Positions 55,519 through 64,000 of a stretch of 64,000 bases of DNA are shown here, piece by piece. The stretch lies in contig JAWKJY010000002.1 of assembly GCA_041393535.1 (NCBI GenBank), positions 496,001 through 560,000 of the forward strand. Reading direction: 5' to 3'. The translations under genes and the position numbers were made by a program. The notes under the pieces were generated by a model. That model worked only from the letters and a program-made list of their open reading frames with translations, searched no databases and had not been told where the DNA came from. This stretch comes from JAWKJY01 sp041393535. GTDB taxonomy: Bacteria; Actinomycetota; Thermoleophilia; Gaiellales; Gaiellaceae. Each line of letters opens with the position of its first letter. The first letter of the stretch is position 1.

Positions 55519-56341
55519 GTGGGCCGGTCGACCGACGCGCCGCTGCCCGACGGGGCCGGGCTCCTGCTCGTCGACAAGCCGGTCGGCCCGTCCTCGTTCG
55601 CCGTGGTGCGTGACGCGAAGCGCCGCTACGGCGTCAAGGCGGGCCACGCGGGCACGCTGGACCCGGCGGCGACCGGGCTCCTGCTCGTCCTGCTCGGCCG
55701 CGCGACGCGCCTCGCGCAGTACCTCGTGGGGCTCGACAAGCGCTACGAGACGACCGTCCGGCTCGGGGCGCGCACGTCCACGGGCGACGCCGAGGGCGAG
55801 GTGATCGACGAGCCGCCGCTCCCGTCGGACGTCGAGGCCGCGGTCGCGGCGCTCGTCGGCGAGGTCGAGCTCCCGGTGCCGGCCGCGTCCGCGGTGCACG
55901 TCGACGGCGTCCGCGCCTACGAGCTGCACCGCCGCGGCGTCCAGGTCGAGATGCCGTTGCGCCGATCGACCGTCCACGAGGCCGTCGTCGTCGCCTTCGA
56001 GCCGCCGGACGTGACCCTCGCGTTGCACGTGTCGAGCGGGACGTACGTCCGCGCGATCGCCGACGCGCTCGGCGGGCACTGCGCCTCGCTGCGGCGGACC
56101 GCGGTCGGCCCTTCCGCGTCGAGGACGCCGACGACTCCCGGCCGCTGCCTGCCGGCGCGGCCCTGCCGTTCCTGCCAGTCGTCGAGCTCGACGAGGCGCA
56201 TCGCCGCCGGGTCGCGCACGGGCACGCCGTCCCGACCGACCTCGCCGGGCCCGTCGCGCTCGTCCACGAAGGCGCGCTGCTCGCCGTCGCACGGGGCGAG
56301 GAGGCAGCGCCCGGCCCGAGACCGTCCTCTGCGCCGCATGA
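55519..56341 (+). CDS. truB: tRNA pseudouridine55 synthase TruB (two frame breaks here)
   Basis: Makes psi-55 in the tRNA T loop. LLLVDKPVGPSSFAVVRDAKR, the catalytic GHAGTLDPAATGLL (Asp) and YETTVRLGARTSTGDAEGE are in the first frame. One base is apparently lost near 56109-56111; FRVEDADDSRPLPAGAALPFLPVVELDEAH continues in the -1 frame. A second loss near 56307-56312 restores a natural end (ARPETVLCAA) at TGA 56339-56341, which overlaps the ribF ATG. GTG 55519 is the likely start. Confidence 0.85.
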
Positions 56342-57211
56342 GCATGGTCGTCGCCCGCGACCCGTCGGAGCTGCCCGCGACCGAGCGCGCGATCGCGATC
56401 GGGACGTTCGACGGCGTCCACCTCGGGCACCGCTGCCGTGATCGAGGCCGCGACCGCCTGCAGGCTGCGCTCGGCGGTCGTCACGTTCGACCCGCACCCG
56501 CGCACGGTGCTCGGCTACGAGGTGCAGCTGCTCGCGACGCTCGACCGCCGGCTGGAGCTGATCGAGGAGCTCGGGGCCGACGAGGCGCTCGTCGTGCCGT
56601 TCACGGCGGAGCTCGCGACGACGACCCCGGAGGACTTCGCCCGGCGCGTGCTCGCGCCGCTCGACGTGCGGATCGTCTTCGCGGGCGAGGACTTCCGCTT
56701 CGGCCGGGCCCGCGCCGGCGACGTGCAGCTGCTGCGGGAGCTCGGCTTCGACGTCCGCAGCGTGCCGCTCGTGGACGGCGTCTCGTCGAGCGCGATCCGG
56801 GGGCTGCTGCGGGAGGGCGCGGTCGACGAGGCCGCCCGTCTGCTCGGCCGCCCGTACGAGCTCGAGGGGCTCGTCGTCTCCGGCGACCAGCGCGGCGGCA
56901 CGCTCGGCTACCCGACCGCGAACCTCGCCGTCGACCAGGGCCTGCTCGTCCCGGCCTACGGGATCTACGCGGGCGAGGCGCTCGGGCACCGCGTCGCGAT
57001 GTCCGTCGGCGTGAACCCGCACTACGGCGGCACCGAGCGGCGGATCGAGGCGTTCCTGCTCGACTTCGAGGGCGACCTGTACGGCACGCGCCTGCGGATC
57101 GAGGTCTGGTCGTACCTGCGCGGGGAGCGCGCGTTCGACTCCGAGTCGGCGCTCGTCGCGCAGATCGGACGGGACGTCGCGGAGGCTCGTGCAGCCCTCC
57201 GTCCCTCGTAG
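56338..57211 (+). CDS. ribF: Bifunctional riboflavin kinase/FAD synthetase RibF (frameshifted here)
   Basis: Converts riboflavin to FMN and FAD. The N-terminal adenylyltransferase motif IAIGTFDGVHLGHR is read from ATG 56338. One extra base near 56434 shifts to the frame beginning VIEAATACRLRSAVVTFDPHPRTVL. Later motifs VSSSAIRGLLREGAV and the kinase GGTLGYPTANLAV and FLLDFEGDLYG are intact. ATGA overlap with truB. Confidence 0.88.
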
Positions 57212-57223
57212 CGCGCCTGCTGC

Positions 57224-57229
57224 TAGCCT
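57224..57229 (+). promoter_or_regulatory. Leaderless -10 box for rpsO
   Basis: TAGCCT ends 8 nt before ATG 57238. Confidence 0.5.
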
Positions 57230-57237
57230 TCCCGCCA

Positions 57238-57507
57238 ATGGCACTCACGAGCGACGTCAAGAAAGAGCTGATCGGCAAGCACGGTCGGCACGAGTCCGAC
57301 ACGGGCTCTCCCGAGGTGCAGATCGCGATGCTGACGAAGCGGATCAACCGCCTCACCCAGCACATGCAGCAGCACCGGCACGACCATCACACGCGGCGCG
57401 GGCTCCTGAAGCTCGTCGGCCAGCGTCGTCGGCTGCTGAACTACCTGCAGCGGAAGGATCTGGACGGCTACCGCCGCCTGATCCAGGAACTGGGCCTGCG
57501 GCGATAA
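57238..57507 (+). CDS. rpsO: 30S ribosomal protein S15
   Basis: An 89-residue protein with the S15 signatures KHGRHESDTGSPEVQIAMLTKRI and HHTRRGLLKLVGQRRRLLNYL. Standard length. pnp lies downstream, as in many bacteria. Confidence 0.97.
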   Translation: MALTSDVKKELIGKHGRHESDTGSPEVQIAMLTKRINRLTQHMQQHRHDHHTRRGLLKLVGQRRRLLNYLQRKDLDGYRRLIQELGLRR

Positions 57508-57538
57508 GCCGCCGGCTGGCGGGGGGCGGCCGGTGGAA

Positions 57539-57575
57539 GTTTGAGGGAGGCCCGCCCCCCGGGACTGCCTCAAAC
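57539..57575. terminator. Hairpin between rpsO and pnp
   Basis: GTTTGAGG (57539-57546) pairs with CCTCAAAC (57568-57575), with inner AG/CT and CCCG/CGGG pairs. It occupies the place where other bacteria have an rpsO terminator and a pnp autoregulatory stem. Confidence 0.65.
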
Positions 57576-57613
57576 CTCCGCCTCCGCCTCCTGCCCTGAC
57601 GCAAGGAGGACAT

Positions 57614-60109
57614 ATGGCAACTGCCGTTTCCGGGAAGCGCGTGCTCAGCGCTACCGTCGGTGGCCGCGAGGTCACCTTCGAGACGGGGCATCTCGCGAAG
57701 CAGGCCGATGGCGCCGTCATCGTCCGCAGCGGCGACACGATGGTGCTCGCCACGGCGGTCGGACGGCTCGAGGGGCGCGAGGGCGCGGACTTCTTCCCGC
57801 TGACGGTCGACGTCGAGGAGAAGATGTACGCGGCCGGCAAGATCCCCGGCGGCTTCTTCAAGCGCGAGGGCCGCGCGACCGAGCGCGCGACGCTGAACGC
57901 GCGGATGATCGACCGCCCGATCCGGCCGCTCTGGCCGAAGGGCTACAAGAACGAGGTCCAGGTCATCGCGACGATCCTGTCGACCGATCTGGTCCACGCG
58001 CACGACGTGCTCGCGATCAACGGCGCCTCCGCGGCGCTGATGATCAGCTCGCTGCCGTTCCTGGGCCCGGTCGGGGCCGTCCGGATCGCCATGAACGCGG
58101 ACCGCAGCCTGCTCGTCGATCCGACGCTGCCCGAGCTCGAGGACTCGATCCTCGACCTGCTCGTCGTCGGCACGAAGGACGCGATCACGATGGTCGAGTG
58201 CGGCGCCGACGAGGTCTCCGAGGAGGAGCTGCTCGAGGCGCTCGAGCTCGCGCACTCCGAGATCAAGGTCCTCTGCGACCTGCAGGAGCGCCTGCGCGCC
58301 GAGGCCGGCAAGCCGAAGATCCTCGAGAACGGGGTGACGGCCGAGGTCGAGGGCACGGCCGCGCCGCGCCTGCGCGCCGCGATCGTCGCCGACGGCCCCG
58401 CGAAGGCCGCCTCGGTCGTCGAGGAGCTCGAGGGCGAGCTCGCGCCGCCGATCTCGATGGCCTCGACCGAGGCCGACATGGTCAAGCGGATCCAGGTTCG
58501 CTCGAGCCTCAACGCGATCCTCGAGCGCGAGCGGCTCGCCGCCGTGGTCGAGCCGGTCCGCGAGCAGTTCGAGGCCGACATCCGCGCGCTCACCGAGGCC
58601 GAGCAGGACTCGAAGGAGCTGAAGTCGGCCAAGCGCGACGTGCTGGTCGAGCAGATCGTCGGCGGGGTGAAGCTGCCGTGGCTCGTCCCGGGCGAGGACG
58701 GCTCGGCGCCCGTCATGGACGCCACCACGCGCTCGCTCGTGAAGAAGGCGATCGACGCGATCTACAAGGACCTCGTGAGGCGGAAGATCGCCGTCGAGAA
58801 GCGCCGCCCCGACGGGCGCGGCGCGGAGGAGATCCGCTCGATCGCCTGCGAGGTCTCGGTCGCGCCGCGCACGCACGGCTCTGCGCTCTTCACGCGTGGC
58901 CAGACGCAGATCCTGTCGCTTCTGACCCTGGGCACGATGAAGGAGGGGCAGCGGATCGACGACCTGTCGCTCGAGCAGGAGCGGCGGTTCATGCACCACT
59001 ACAACTTCCCGCCCTTCTCGGTCGGCGAGACGGGCTTCATGCGCGGGCCCAAGCGCCGCGACATCGGCCACGGCGCGCTCGCCCAGCGGGCGCTGAAGCC
59101 GGTGATCCCGTCCACCGAGAGCTTCCCGTACACGATCCGGATCGTCTCGGAGACGCTCGAGTCGAACGGCTCCTCGTCGATGGGCTCGGTCTGCGGCTCG
59201 ACGCTCGCGCTGCTCGACGCCGGCGTCCAGATCACGCGCCCGGTCGCTGGCATCGCGATGGGCCTGATCAAGGAGGGCGACGACCACGTCATCCTCACCG
59301 ACATCCAGGGCGCCGAGGATCACCTGGGCGACATGGACTTCAAGGTCGCCGGCACCTCGGAGGGCGTCACCGCCCTGCAGATGGACATCAAGATCACCGG
59401 CGTGACCCGCGAGATCATGCGGGACGCGCTCGAGCAGGCCAAGCGGGCCCGCGTCTTCATCCTCGGCCGGATGGCCGAGACGCTCTCCGAGGCGCGCACC
59501 CAGCTGGCCGAGCACGCGCCGCGGATCTCGACCGTCCAGATCGACCCGGACCAGATCGGCCTCGTCATCGGCAAGGGCGGCGAGACGATCCGCGGGCTCG
59601 AGGCGGACTACGACGTCCAGATCGACATCGAGGAGGACGGCACCGTCCTCATCTACGCGGCGGACGGCACGCGGGCCGAGGGCGCCTCGAACGCCATTCG
59701 GGCCCTGACGAAGGAGCCGGACGCGGGCGACGAGTACACCGGCAAGGTCGTGCGCCTCGCCGAGTTCGGCGCCTTCGTCGAGCTGAAGAAGGGCCTCGAC
59801 GGCCTGCTGCACGTCTCGAACATCGGCCCGGGCCGCGTGGCCCGCGTCGAGGACGTGCTCGCCAAGGGCGACATGGTCACGGTCAGCGTGATCGAGGTCG
59901 ACAAGGCGCGCGGCCGGATCGCCCTCAAGCTCGTCAACAAGCAGGAGGACGACCGCCTGGTCGAGCCGGAGGAGCTGGTCGAGCGCGCCAAGGCCGCCGC
60001 CGCCGCGCGACCGCCCGAGGAGCGCAGCGAGCGCTCCGACCGCGGCGACGGCGACCGGCGCGGCGGGCGCGACCGCGACCGCCGCGGCCCGCGCCGCGAC
60101 CGGGACTAG
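57614..60109 (+). CDS. pnp: Polyribonucleotide nucleotidyltransferase (PNPase)
   Basis: An 831-residue 3'-5' phosphorolytic RNase. Two RNase PH domains are visible (ERATLNARMIDRPIRPLWPKG and GSSSMGSVCGSTLALLDAGV). A KH domain (IGLVIGKGGETIRGLE, about residue 650) and an S1 domain (YTGKVVRLAEFGAFVELKKGLDGLLHVSNI) follow. It ends in an Arg/Asp/Gly-rich tail (RSERSDRGDGDRRGGRD). A strong AAGGAGG site precedes ATG 57614. Confidence 0.97.
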   Translation: MATAVSGKRVLSATVGGREVTFETGHLAKQADGAVIVRSGDTMVLATAVGRLEGREGADFFPLTVDVEEKMYAAGKIPGGFFKREGRATERATLNARMIDRPIRPLWPKGYKNEVQVIATILSTDLVHAHDVLAINGASAALMISSLPFLGPVGAVRIAMNADRSLLVDPTLPELEDSILDLLVVGTKDAITMVECGADEVSEEELLEALELAHSEIKVLCDLQERLRAEAGKPKILENGVTAEVEGTAAPRLRAAIVADGPAKAASVVEELEGELAPPISMASTEADMVKRIQVRSSLNAILERERLAAVVEPVREQFEADIRALTEAEQDSKELKSAKRDVLVEQIVGGVKLPWLVPGEDGSAPVMDATTRSLVKKAIDAIYKDLVRRKIAVEKRRPDGRGAEEIRSIACEVSVAPRTHGSALFTRGQTQILSLLTLGTMKEGQRIDDLSLEQERRFMHHYNFPPFSVGETGFMRGPKRRDIGHGALAQRALKPVIPSTESFPYTIRIVSETLESNGSSSMGSVCGSTLALLDAGVQITRPVAGIAMGLIKEGDDHVILTDIQGAEDHLGDMDFKVAGTSEGVTALQMDIKITGVTREIMRDALEQAKRARVFILGRMAETLSEARTQLAEHAPRISTVQIDPDQIGLVIGKGGETIRGLEADYDVQIDIEEDGTVLIYAADGTRAEGASNAIRALTKEPDAGDEYTGKVVRLAEFGAFVELKKGLDGLLHVSNIGPGRVARVEDVLAKGDMVTVSVIEVDKARGRIALKLVNKQEDDRLVEPEELVERAKAAAAARPPEERSERSDRGDGDRRGGRDRDRRGPRRDRD

Positions 60110-60142
60110 GGCCCGGCCGCCGGACGAGAACCGATGGGCATG

Positions 60143-60163
60143 GGGGCCGGCGTCGCCGGCCCC
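60143..60163. terminator. pnp terminator hairpin, abutting the next promoter
   Basis: A perfect 9-bp inverted repeat, GGGGCCGGC/GCCGGCCCC with a GTC loop, ends immediately before the -10 box at 60164. Confidence 0.65.
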
Positions 60164-60169
60164 TATGCT
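60164..60169 (+). promoter_or_regulatory. Leaderless -10 box for the flavoprotein gene
   Basis: TATGCT ends 6 nt before GTG 60176 and decides that start; the in-frame ATGs at 60134 and 60140 lie upstream of the box. Confidence 0.6.
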
Positions 60170-60175
60170 TTCCGC

Positions 60176-61363
60176 GTGCCGAGCTTCGACGCGATCGTGG
60201 TCGGCGGCGGGCCCTCCGGCTCGCTGTCTGCCTACCACCTGGCGACCGCCGGGAAGCGCGTGGCGCTCGTCGACCGGGCCGAGTTCCCGCGCGACAAGCC
60301 CTGCGGCGGCGGGCTGACGCTCCGGGCCGTGCGGCAGCTCCCGTTCCCGGTCGACCCGGTCGTCGAGCACGTCGTCGACAGCTTCGAGTTCCGCCTCGGC
60401 TACGAGCGGAGCTACCGGCGCACCGCGCGCGAGCCGCTCGTCCTGATGACGCAGCGCCGGCGCCTCGACGCCTTCCTCGTCGACCAGGCCCGCCGCGCGG
60501 GCGCCGAGGTGCTCGAGCGGACGCGCGTGACGGCGGTCGAGCAGGCCGGCGACGCGGTCGCGGCCACCACGGCGAACGGCGAGGTGCTCGAGGCGGCCGC
60601 CCTCGTCGGCGCCGACGGCGTGAACGGCGTCACGGCGAAGCAGCTGCGCCTGGGGGAGGGGCCGACCTACGGCGTCGCCTTCGAGGGGAACGTGCCCTAC
60701 GCGGCGATCGGGGACGACCGCTACCGCGGCCGGGCCGTGTTCGAGCTGAACACCGTGCCCGGTGGCTACGGCTGGGTCTTCCCGAAGGGCGACCACGCGA
60801 ACTTCGGCGTCGGCGGCTGGGAGCAGCAGGGCCCGGACCTGCGCGCGCACCTGCGCATCCTCTGCGAGCGCCACGGCGTCGACCCGGACGCGCTCGAGCA
60901 CATGCGCGGCCACCGCCTGCCGCTGCGCCGGCCCGAGGCGGGGCTCGCGCGCGGGCGCACGCTCGTCGTCGGCGACGCCGCCGGGCTCGTCGACCCGGTC
61001 TCGGGCGACGGCATGTTCGAGTGCTTCGTCAGCGCCCGGATCGCCGCCGAGGCGGTCGTGAACCTGCTCGAGGGCCGCGCGAGCTCGGTCGAGCCGTACG
61101 ACGTGCGCGTACGGGAGAAGCTCGGCCCGCTGGTCTCCGCCTCGTGGGGGGCGAAGGTCGCCTTCGACCGCTACCCGCGGCTCGCCTTCGAGCTGACCCG
61201 ACCGCCGTTCGTCTGGTCGGTCGTCGAGCGGCTGATCCGCGGCGACCTGAGCCATCCGGGCGCCTCGCGCGGGCCCGCCCGCTGGGCGCTGAAGGCGATG
61301 CGCGCGGCGGCCCGGCTGAAGGGCGACCCCGGCGACCGCTACCGCGAGCGCGCGGCCGCCTGA
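60176..61363 (+). CDS. Geranylgeranyl reductase family FAD-dependent oxidoreductase
   Basis: A 395-residue flavoprotein. The FAD-binding motif DAIVVGGGPSGSLSAYHLA starts at residue 4, with DRAEFPRDKPCGGGLT, the GADGVNG motif and LVVGDAAGLVDPVSGDGM further on, as in geranylgeranyl reductases that saturate isoprenoid chains of quinones or lipids. The substrate cannot be told from sequence. It starts 66 bp after pnp with its own promoter and is followed after one base by the M16 protease. Confidence 0.87.
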   Translation: MPSFDAIVVGGGPSGSLSAYHLATAGKRVALVDRAEFPRDKPCGGGLTLRAVRQLPFPVDPVVEHVVDSFEFRLGYERSYRRTAREPLVLMTQRRRLDAFLVDQARRAGAEVLERTRVTAVEQAGDAVAATTANGEVLEAAALVGADGVNGVTAKQLRLGEGPTYGVAFEGNVPYAAIGDDRYRGRAVFELNTVPGGYGWVFPKGDHANFGVGGWEQQGPDLRAHLRILCERHGVDPDALEHMRGHRLPLRRPEAGLARGRTLVVGDAAGLVDPVSGDGMFECFVSARIAAEAVVNLLEGRASSVEPYDVRVREKLGPLVSASWGAKVAFDRYPRLAFELTRPPFVWSVVERLIRGDLSHPGASRGPARWALKAMRAAARLKGDPGDRYRERAAA

Positions 61364-61364
61364 C

Positions 61365-62660
61365 GTGCAGGAGTTCGAGCTCACCGCGCTGCCGACCAGC
61401 GAGCGGGTCGTCTCGGAGCGGCTCGAGTCCGTCCGCTCCGTGGCGGTCGGGATCTGGATCGGGGTCGGCTCGCGCGACGAGGACGACCGCCGCGCCGGGA
61501 TCACGCACTTCCTCGAGCACCTGCTGTTCAAGGGCACGGCGCGCTACAGCGCGCTCGACATCGCGGAGGTCTTCGACGGGCTCGGCGGCGAGCTGAACGC
61601 GGCGACGAGCCGCGAGTACACCGTCGTCTACGCCCGGGTGCTCGACGAGCACCTCGAGACCGCCCTGGACGTGATGACGGACATGGTCTTCGCGCCCACG
61701 CTCGACGACCTCGACGCGGAGCGGGAGGTCGTGCTCGAGGAGATCGCGATGGTCGAGGACGCGCCGCACGACCTCGTCCACGACCGGCTCTCGGAGGCGA
61801 TCTTCGGGCGACACCCGCTCGGCCGGCCCGTGATCGGCAGCGCCGACGTGATCGCGTCCGTCTCGCGCCGCGTGCTCCAGTCGCACCACCGCAGCCGCTA
61901 CGGGGGCGACCGCGTCGTCGTCTCGGCCGCCGGCTCGGTCGAGCACGACCGGCTCGCGGGCCTCGTCCGCCGGATGCGCGACGAGAAGGCGCGGCCCGCC
62001 GCCCACGCGGCCCGCGGGCGCGCGCCGCTCGCCCGCGACCCGCGCCCGAGCCTGATCGTCGACGAGAAGGACACCGAGCAGTACCACGTCTGCCTCGGCG
62101 CGCCCGGGATCTCCCGCACCGACCCGCGGCGCTTCGCCGCCTCGATCCTCGACGGCGTGCTCGGCGGCTCCGCCTCCTCCCGGCTGTTCCAGGAGATCCG
62201 CGAGAAGCGCGGGCTCGCCTACTCCGTCTACACCTTCGGCTCCCAGTACGAGGAGACCGGGGAGGTCGGCGTCTACGTCGGCACGCGCGAGGAGAACGTC
62301 GCGACCTGCCTCGAGATCGTCGCGACGGAGCTCGCCGACGTCGCCGCGGGCGGCCTCACGGCACGCGAGCTGGAGCGGGCGAAGGAGAACCTGAAGGGAC
62401 GCGTGATGCTCTCGATGGAGTCGACCGCGAGCCGGATGAACCGGCTCGGCAAGTCCGTGCTCACCGACGCGGAGCTGCTCCCGCTCGACCGGATCGTCGC
62501 GGAGATCCAGGCCGTCGACGTCGACCAGGTCGCCGCGCTCGCGGCCGAGCTGCTCGCGCCCGAGCGCCTCTCCGCCGCCTGCATCGGCCCCTCGGGCGAC
62601 CGGTTCCGCCGCGCGCTCGACGCCGTCCTGCCGGGCCTCGCCGAGCGGAGCGCGGCGTGA
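61365..62660 (+). CDS. M16 family zinc peptidase (processing-peptidase-like)
   Basis: A 431-residue protease. The inverted zinc motif HxxEH is in THFLEHLLFKGT, with the downstream Glu in VVLEEIAMVED. The second half has EKRGLAYSVYTF, the substrate-closing R/Y block. It resembles YmxG/PqqL-type bacterial peptidases often located between pnp and dapB. The GTG start is one base after the flavoprotein stop. Confidence 0.92.
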   Translation: MQEFELTALPTSERVVSERLESVRSVAVGIWIGVGSRDEDDRRAGITHFLEHLLFKGTARYSALDIAEVFDGLGGELNAATSREYTVVYARVLDEHLETALDVMTDMVFAPTLDDLDAEREVVLEEIAMVEDAPHDLVHDRLSEAIFGRHPLGRPVIGSADVIASVSRRVLQSHHRSRYGGDRVVVSAAGSVEHDRLAGLVRRMRDEKARPAAHAARGRAPLARDPRPSLIVDEKDTEQYHVCLGAPGISRTDPRRFAASILDGVLGGSASSRLFQEIREKRGLAYSVYTFGSQYEETGEVGVYVGTREENVATCLEIVATELADVAAGGLTARELERAKENLKGRVMLSMESTASRMNRLGKSVLTDAELLPLDRIVAEIQAVDVDQVAALAAELLAPERLSAACIGPSGDRFRRALDAVLPGLAERSAA

Positions 62661-63295
62661 GGGTCGCGCTCTTCGGCGCGCGCGGGAAGGTCGGGTCGGT
62701 CCTGGGCCCGGCCCTCGTCGCCGCCGGCCACGCGCTCACCGAGATCGACCTCGGCCTGGAGGCGGACGTGGCCGGGCACGACGCGGCCGTCGACTTCACC
62801 GCGCCGTCCGCGGTGCTCGGGAACGCGCGACGCGCGCTCGGAGCGGGCGTCCCGATCGTGATCGGGACGACGGGCCTGACGCCCGGGGCGCTCGCCGAGC
62901 TCGACGCGCTCGGTCGTGAGCGCGCAGTCCCGTGCTTCGTCGTCGCGAACTTCGCGATCGGGGCGGTGCTGATGATGCGCTTCGCCGAGGAGGCCGCGCG
63001 CCACATGCCGCACGCGGAGATCGTCGAGCTGCACCACGACACGAAGGTCGACGCGCCGTCCGGGACGGCGAAGGTCACCGCCGAGCGCATGGGTGGCAGC
63101 GTGCCGATCCATTCCGTCCGCCTGCCGGGGCTGATCGCACACCAGGAGGTGATCCTGGGCGCGGCCGGCCAGTACCTGACGATCCGGCACGACACGACCT
63201 CCCGCGACGCGTTCGTGCCGGGCGTCCTGCTCGCGCTCGACCGGCTCGGCTCGCTCCCGCCGGGCCTCTCGACGGGGCTCGACACCGTCCTCTGA
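62657..63295 (+). CDS. dapB: 4-hydroxy-tetrahydrodipicolinate reductase
   Basis: A 212-residue lysine/DAP pathway enzyme. The N-terminal nucleotide motif is FGARGKVG, GTTGLTPGAL follows, and the catalytic block is ELHHDTKVDAPSGTA. It is slightly short for the family because the region after the nucleotide motif is compact, as in actinobacteria. GTGA overlap with the M16 gene. Confidence 0.95.
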   Translation: MRVALFGARGKVGSVLGPALVAAGHALTEIDLGLEADVAGHDAAVDFTAPSAVLGNARRALGAGVPIVIGTTGLTPGALAELDALGRERAVPCFVVANFAIGAVLMMRFAEEAARHMPHAEIVELHHDTKVDAPSGTAKVTAERMGGSVPIHSVRLPGLIAHQEVILGAAGQYLTIRHDTTSRDAFVPGVLLALDRLGSLPPGLSTGLDTVL

Positions 63296-63318
63296 GCGCG
63301 GGCCCCGAGCCGGAGGAG

Positions 63319-63324
63319 TATGCT
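63319..63324 (+). promoter_or_regulatory. Leaderless -10 box for dapA
   Basis: TATGCT ends 6 nt before GTG 63331. Confidence 0.55.
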
Positions 63325-63330
63325 CCGGGG

Positions 63331-64000
63331 GTGCTCGGCGAGGTCCTCACCGCCATCGTCACCCCGTTCCGCGCGGACGGGGCCGTCGACCTCGACGCGT
63401 TCCGGCGCCTCTGCGTCCACCTCGTCGACAACGGCTCCGACGGGCTCGTCGTCGCGGGGACGACCGGCGAGTCGCCGACGCTCACCGACGACGAGAAGCT
63501 CGCGTTGTTCGCTTCGGCCGTCGAGGCCGTCGGCGGCCGGGCGACCGTCGTCGCCGGCACCGGGTCGAACGACACGGCGCACTCGGTCCACCTGACGCGC
63601 GAGGCGCACGCGGTCGGCGTCGACGGCTTCCTCGTCGTGACGCCGTACTACAACAAGCCGCCCCAGCGCGGGATCGTCGCCCACTTCGCCGCCGTCGCCG
63701 AGGCCAGCGACCGGCCGATCATCGTCTACAACATCCCGCAGCGCTGCGTGATCAACATCGAGCCCGAGACGATGGTCGAGCTGGCGCGGATCCCGAGCGT
63801 GCGCGCGGTCAAGCAGGCGACCACCGATCCCGACCAGGCGCGCAGGATCGTGGAGGAGGCGGGCCTCGAGCTGTACGCCGGCAACGACGACCTCGTGCTC
63901 CCGTGGCTCGAGCTCGGCGGCGTCGGTGGCGTCTGCGTCTACACGCACCTCGTCGGCGCGCGCGTGAAGGAGCTGATCACGCGCTTCAAGGCGGGCGATC
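63331..64000 (+). CDS. dapA: 4-hydroxy-tetrahydrodipicolinate synthase (5' part, runs off the window)
   Basis: The first 223 codons are open to the end of the window. TAIVTPFRADGAVD, GTTGESPTLTDDEK, VVTPYYNKPPQRG and the Schiff-base lysine in VRAVKQATTDP are visible, so this is a DapA-type class I aldolase of lysine synthesis. The C-terminus is missing. It follows dapB by 35 bp, with its own leaderless promoter at 63319. Confidence 0.95.
   Translation, partial: MLGEVLTAIVTPFRADGAVDLDAFRRLCVHLVDNGSDGLVVAGTTGESPTLTDDEKLALFASAVEAVGGRATVVAGTGSNDTAHSVHLTREAHAVGVDGFLVVTPYYNKPPQRGIVAHFAAVAEASDRPIIVYNIPQRCVINIEPETMVELARIPSVRAVKQATTDPDQARRIVEEAGLELYAGNDDLVLPWLELGGVGGVCVYTHLVGARVKELITRFKAGD

Overview
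The window is 64 kb of very G+C-rich DNA with strong G/C third-position bias, actinobacterial gene content (long-form HPF, split F-type ATPase genes, TANNNT -10 boxes, sortase-type and RTX surface proteins) and no rRNA or tRNA genes. The gene set looks most like a deep-branching actinomycete of the Thermoleophilia type; this is an inference from gene content, not a phylogeny. Many core genes carry single-base frameshifts, mostly apparent deletions in G/C runs, which suggests an unpolished or metagenome-derived assembly.

Layout. 1-7.3 kb: upp, a WecA/MraY-like glycosyl-1-phosphate transferase and the ATP synthase genes from two small atpI-type membrane proteins through atpB-E-F-H-A-G. 7.3-13.4 kb: a five-gene oligopeptide ABC transporter (permease, lipoprotein, permease, two ATPases), then a zinc-finger anti-sigma-like membrane protein (13.5-14.0 kb). 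Together they separate atpG from atpD-atpC (14.0-15.9 kb). 16-21.4 kb: envelope/sugar cluster (LytR-CpsA-Psr protein, UDP-glucose dehydrogenase, sugar nucleotidyltransferase, cupin) and mtnA. 21.5-26.3 kb: comF, hpf, an unknown gene, secA. 26.3-27.1 kb: an 830-bp gap without a convincing gene. 27.1-34.2 kb: prfB (programmed frameshift), ftsE-ftsX, an S41 protease, a Suv3-like RNA helicase, smpB and ssrA (tmRNA).

34.2-40.2 kb is a small integrative element inserted in the 3' end of ssrA. It is bounded by a perfect 26-bp direct repeat of the tmRNA end. It carries a tyrosine integrase, an HTH/nucleotidyltransferase pair, an excisionase-like MerR protein, an unknown protein, a HEPN/Abi_C-type protein and a UvrD-like helicase. 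Just outside it (40.4-42.5 kb) are an Mrr-like nuclease and a second HEPN/abortive-infection-type gene, so the locus downstream of ssrA looks like a defence hotspot. This region is the best candidate for an undescribed system.

42.6-49.3 kb: a DJ-1/PfpI protein, a large secreted thioester-type surface protein fused to its own C-terminal sortase domain, a divergent RTX calcium-binding protein and an L,D-transpeptidase. 49.3-60.1 kb: dtd and a long translation/RNA cluster (rimP, nusA, ylxR, infB, ylxP, rbfA, nrnA, truB, ribF, rpsO, pnp). 60.2-64 kb: a geranylgeranyl-reductase-type flavoprotein, an M16 protease, dapB and the 5' part of dapA.

A recurring regulatory feature is a TANNNT hexamer ending 6-8 nt before an ATG or GTG start, implying widespread leaderless transcription, including for the island genes.
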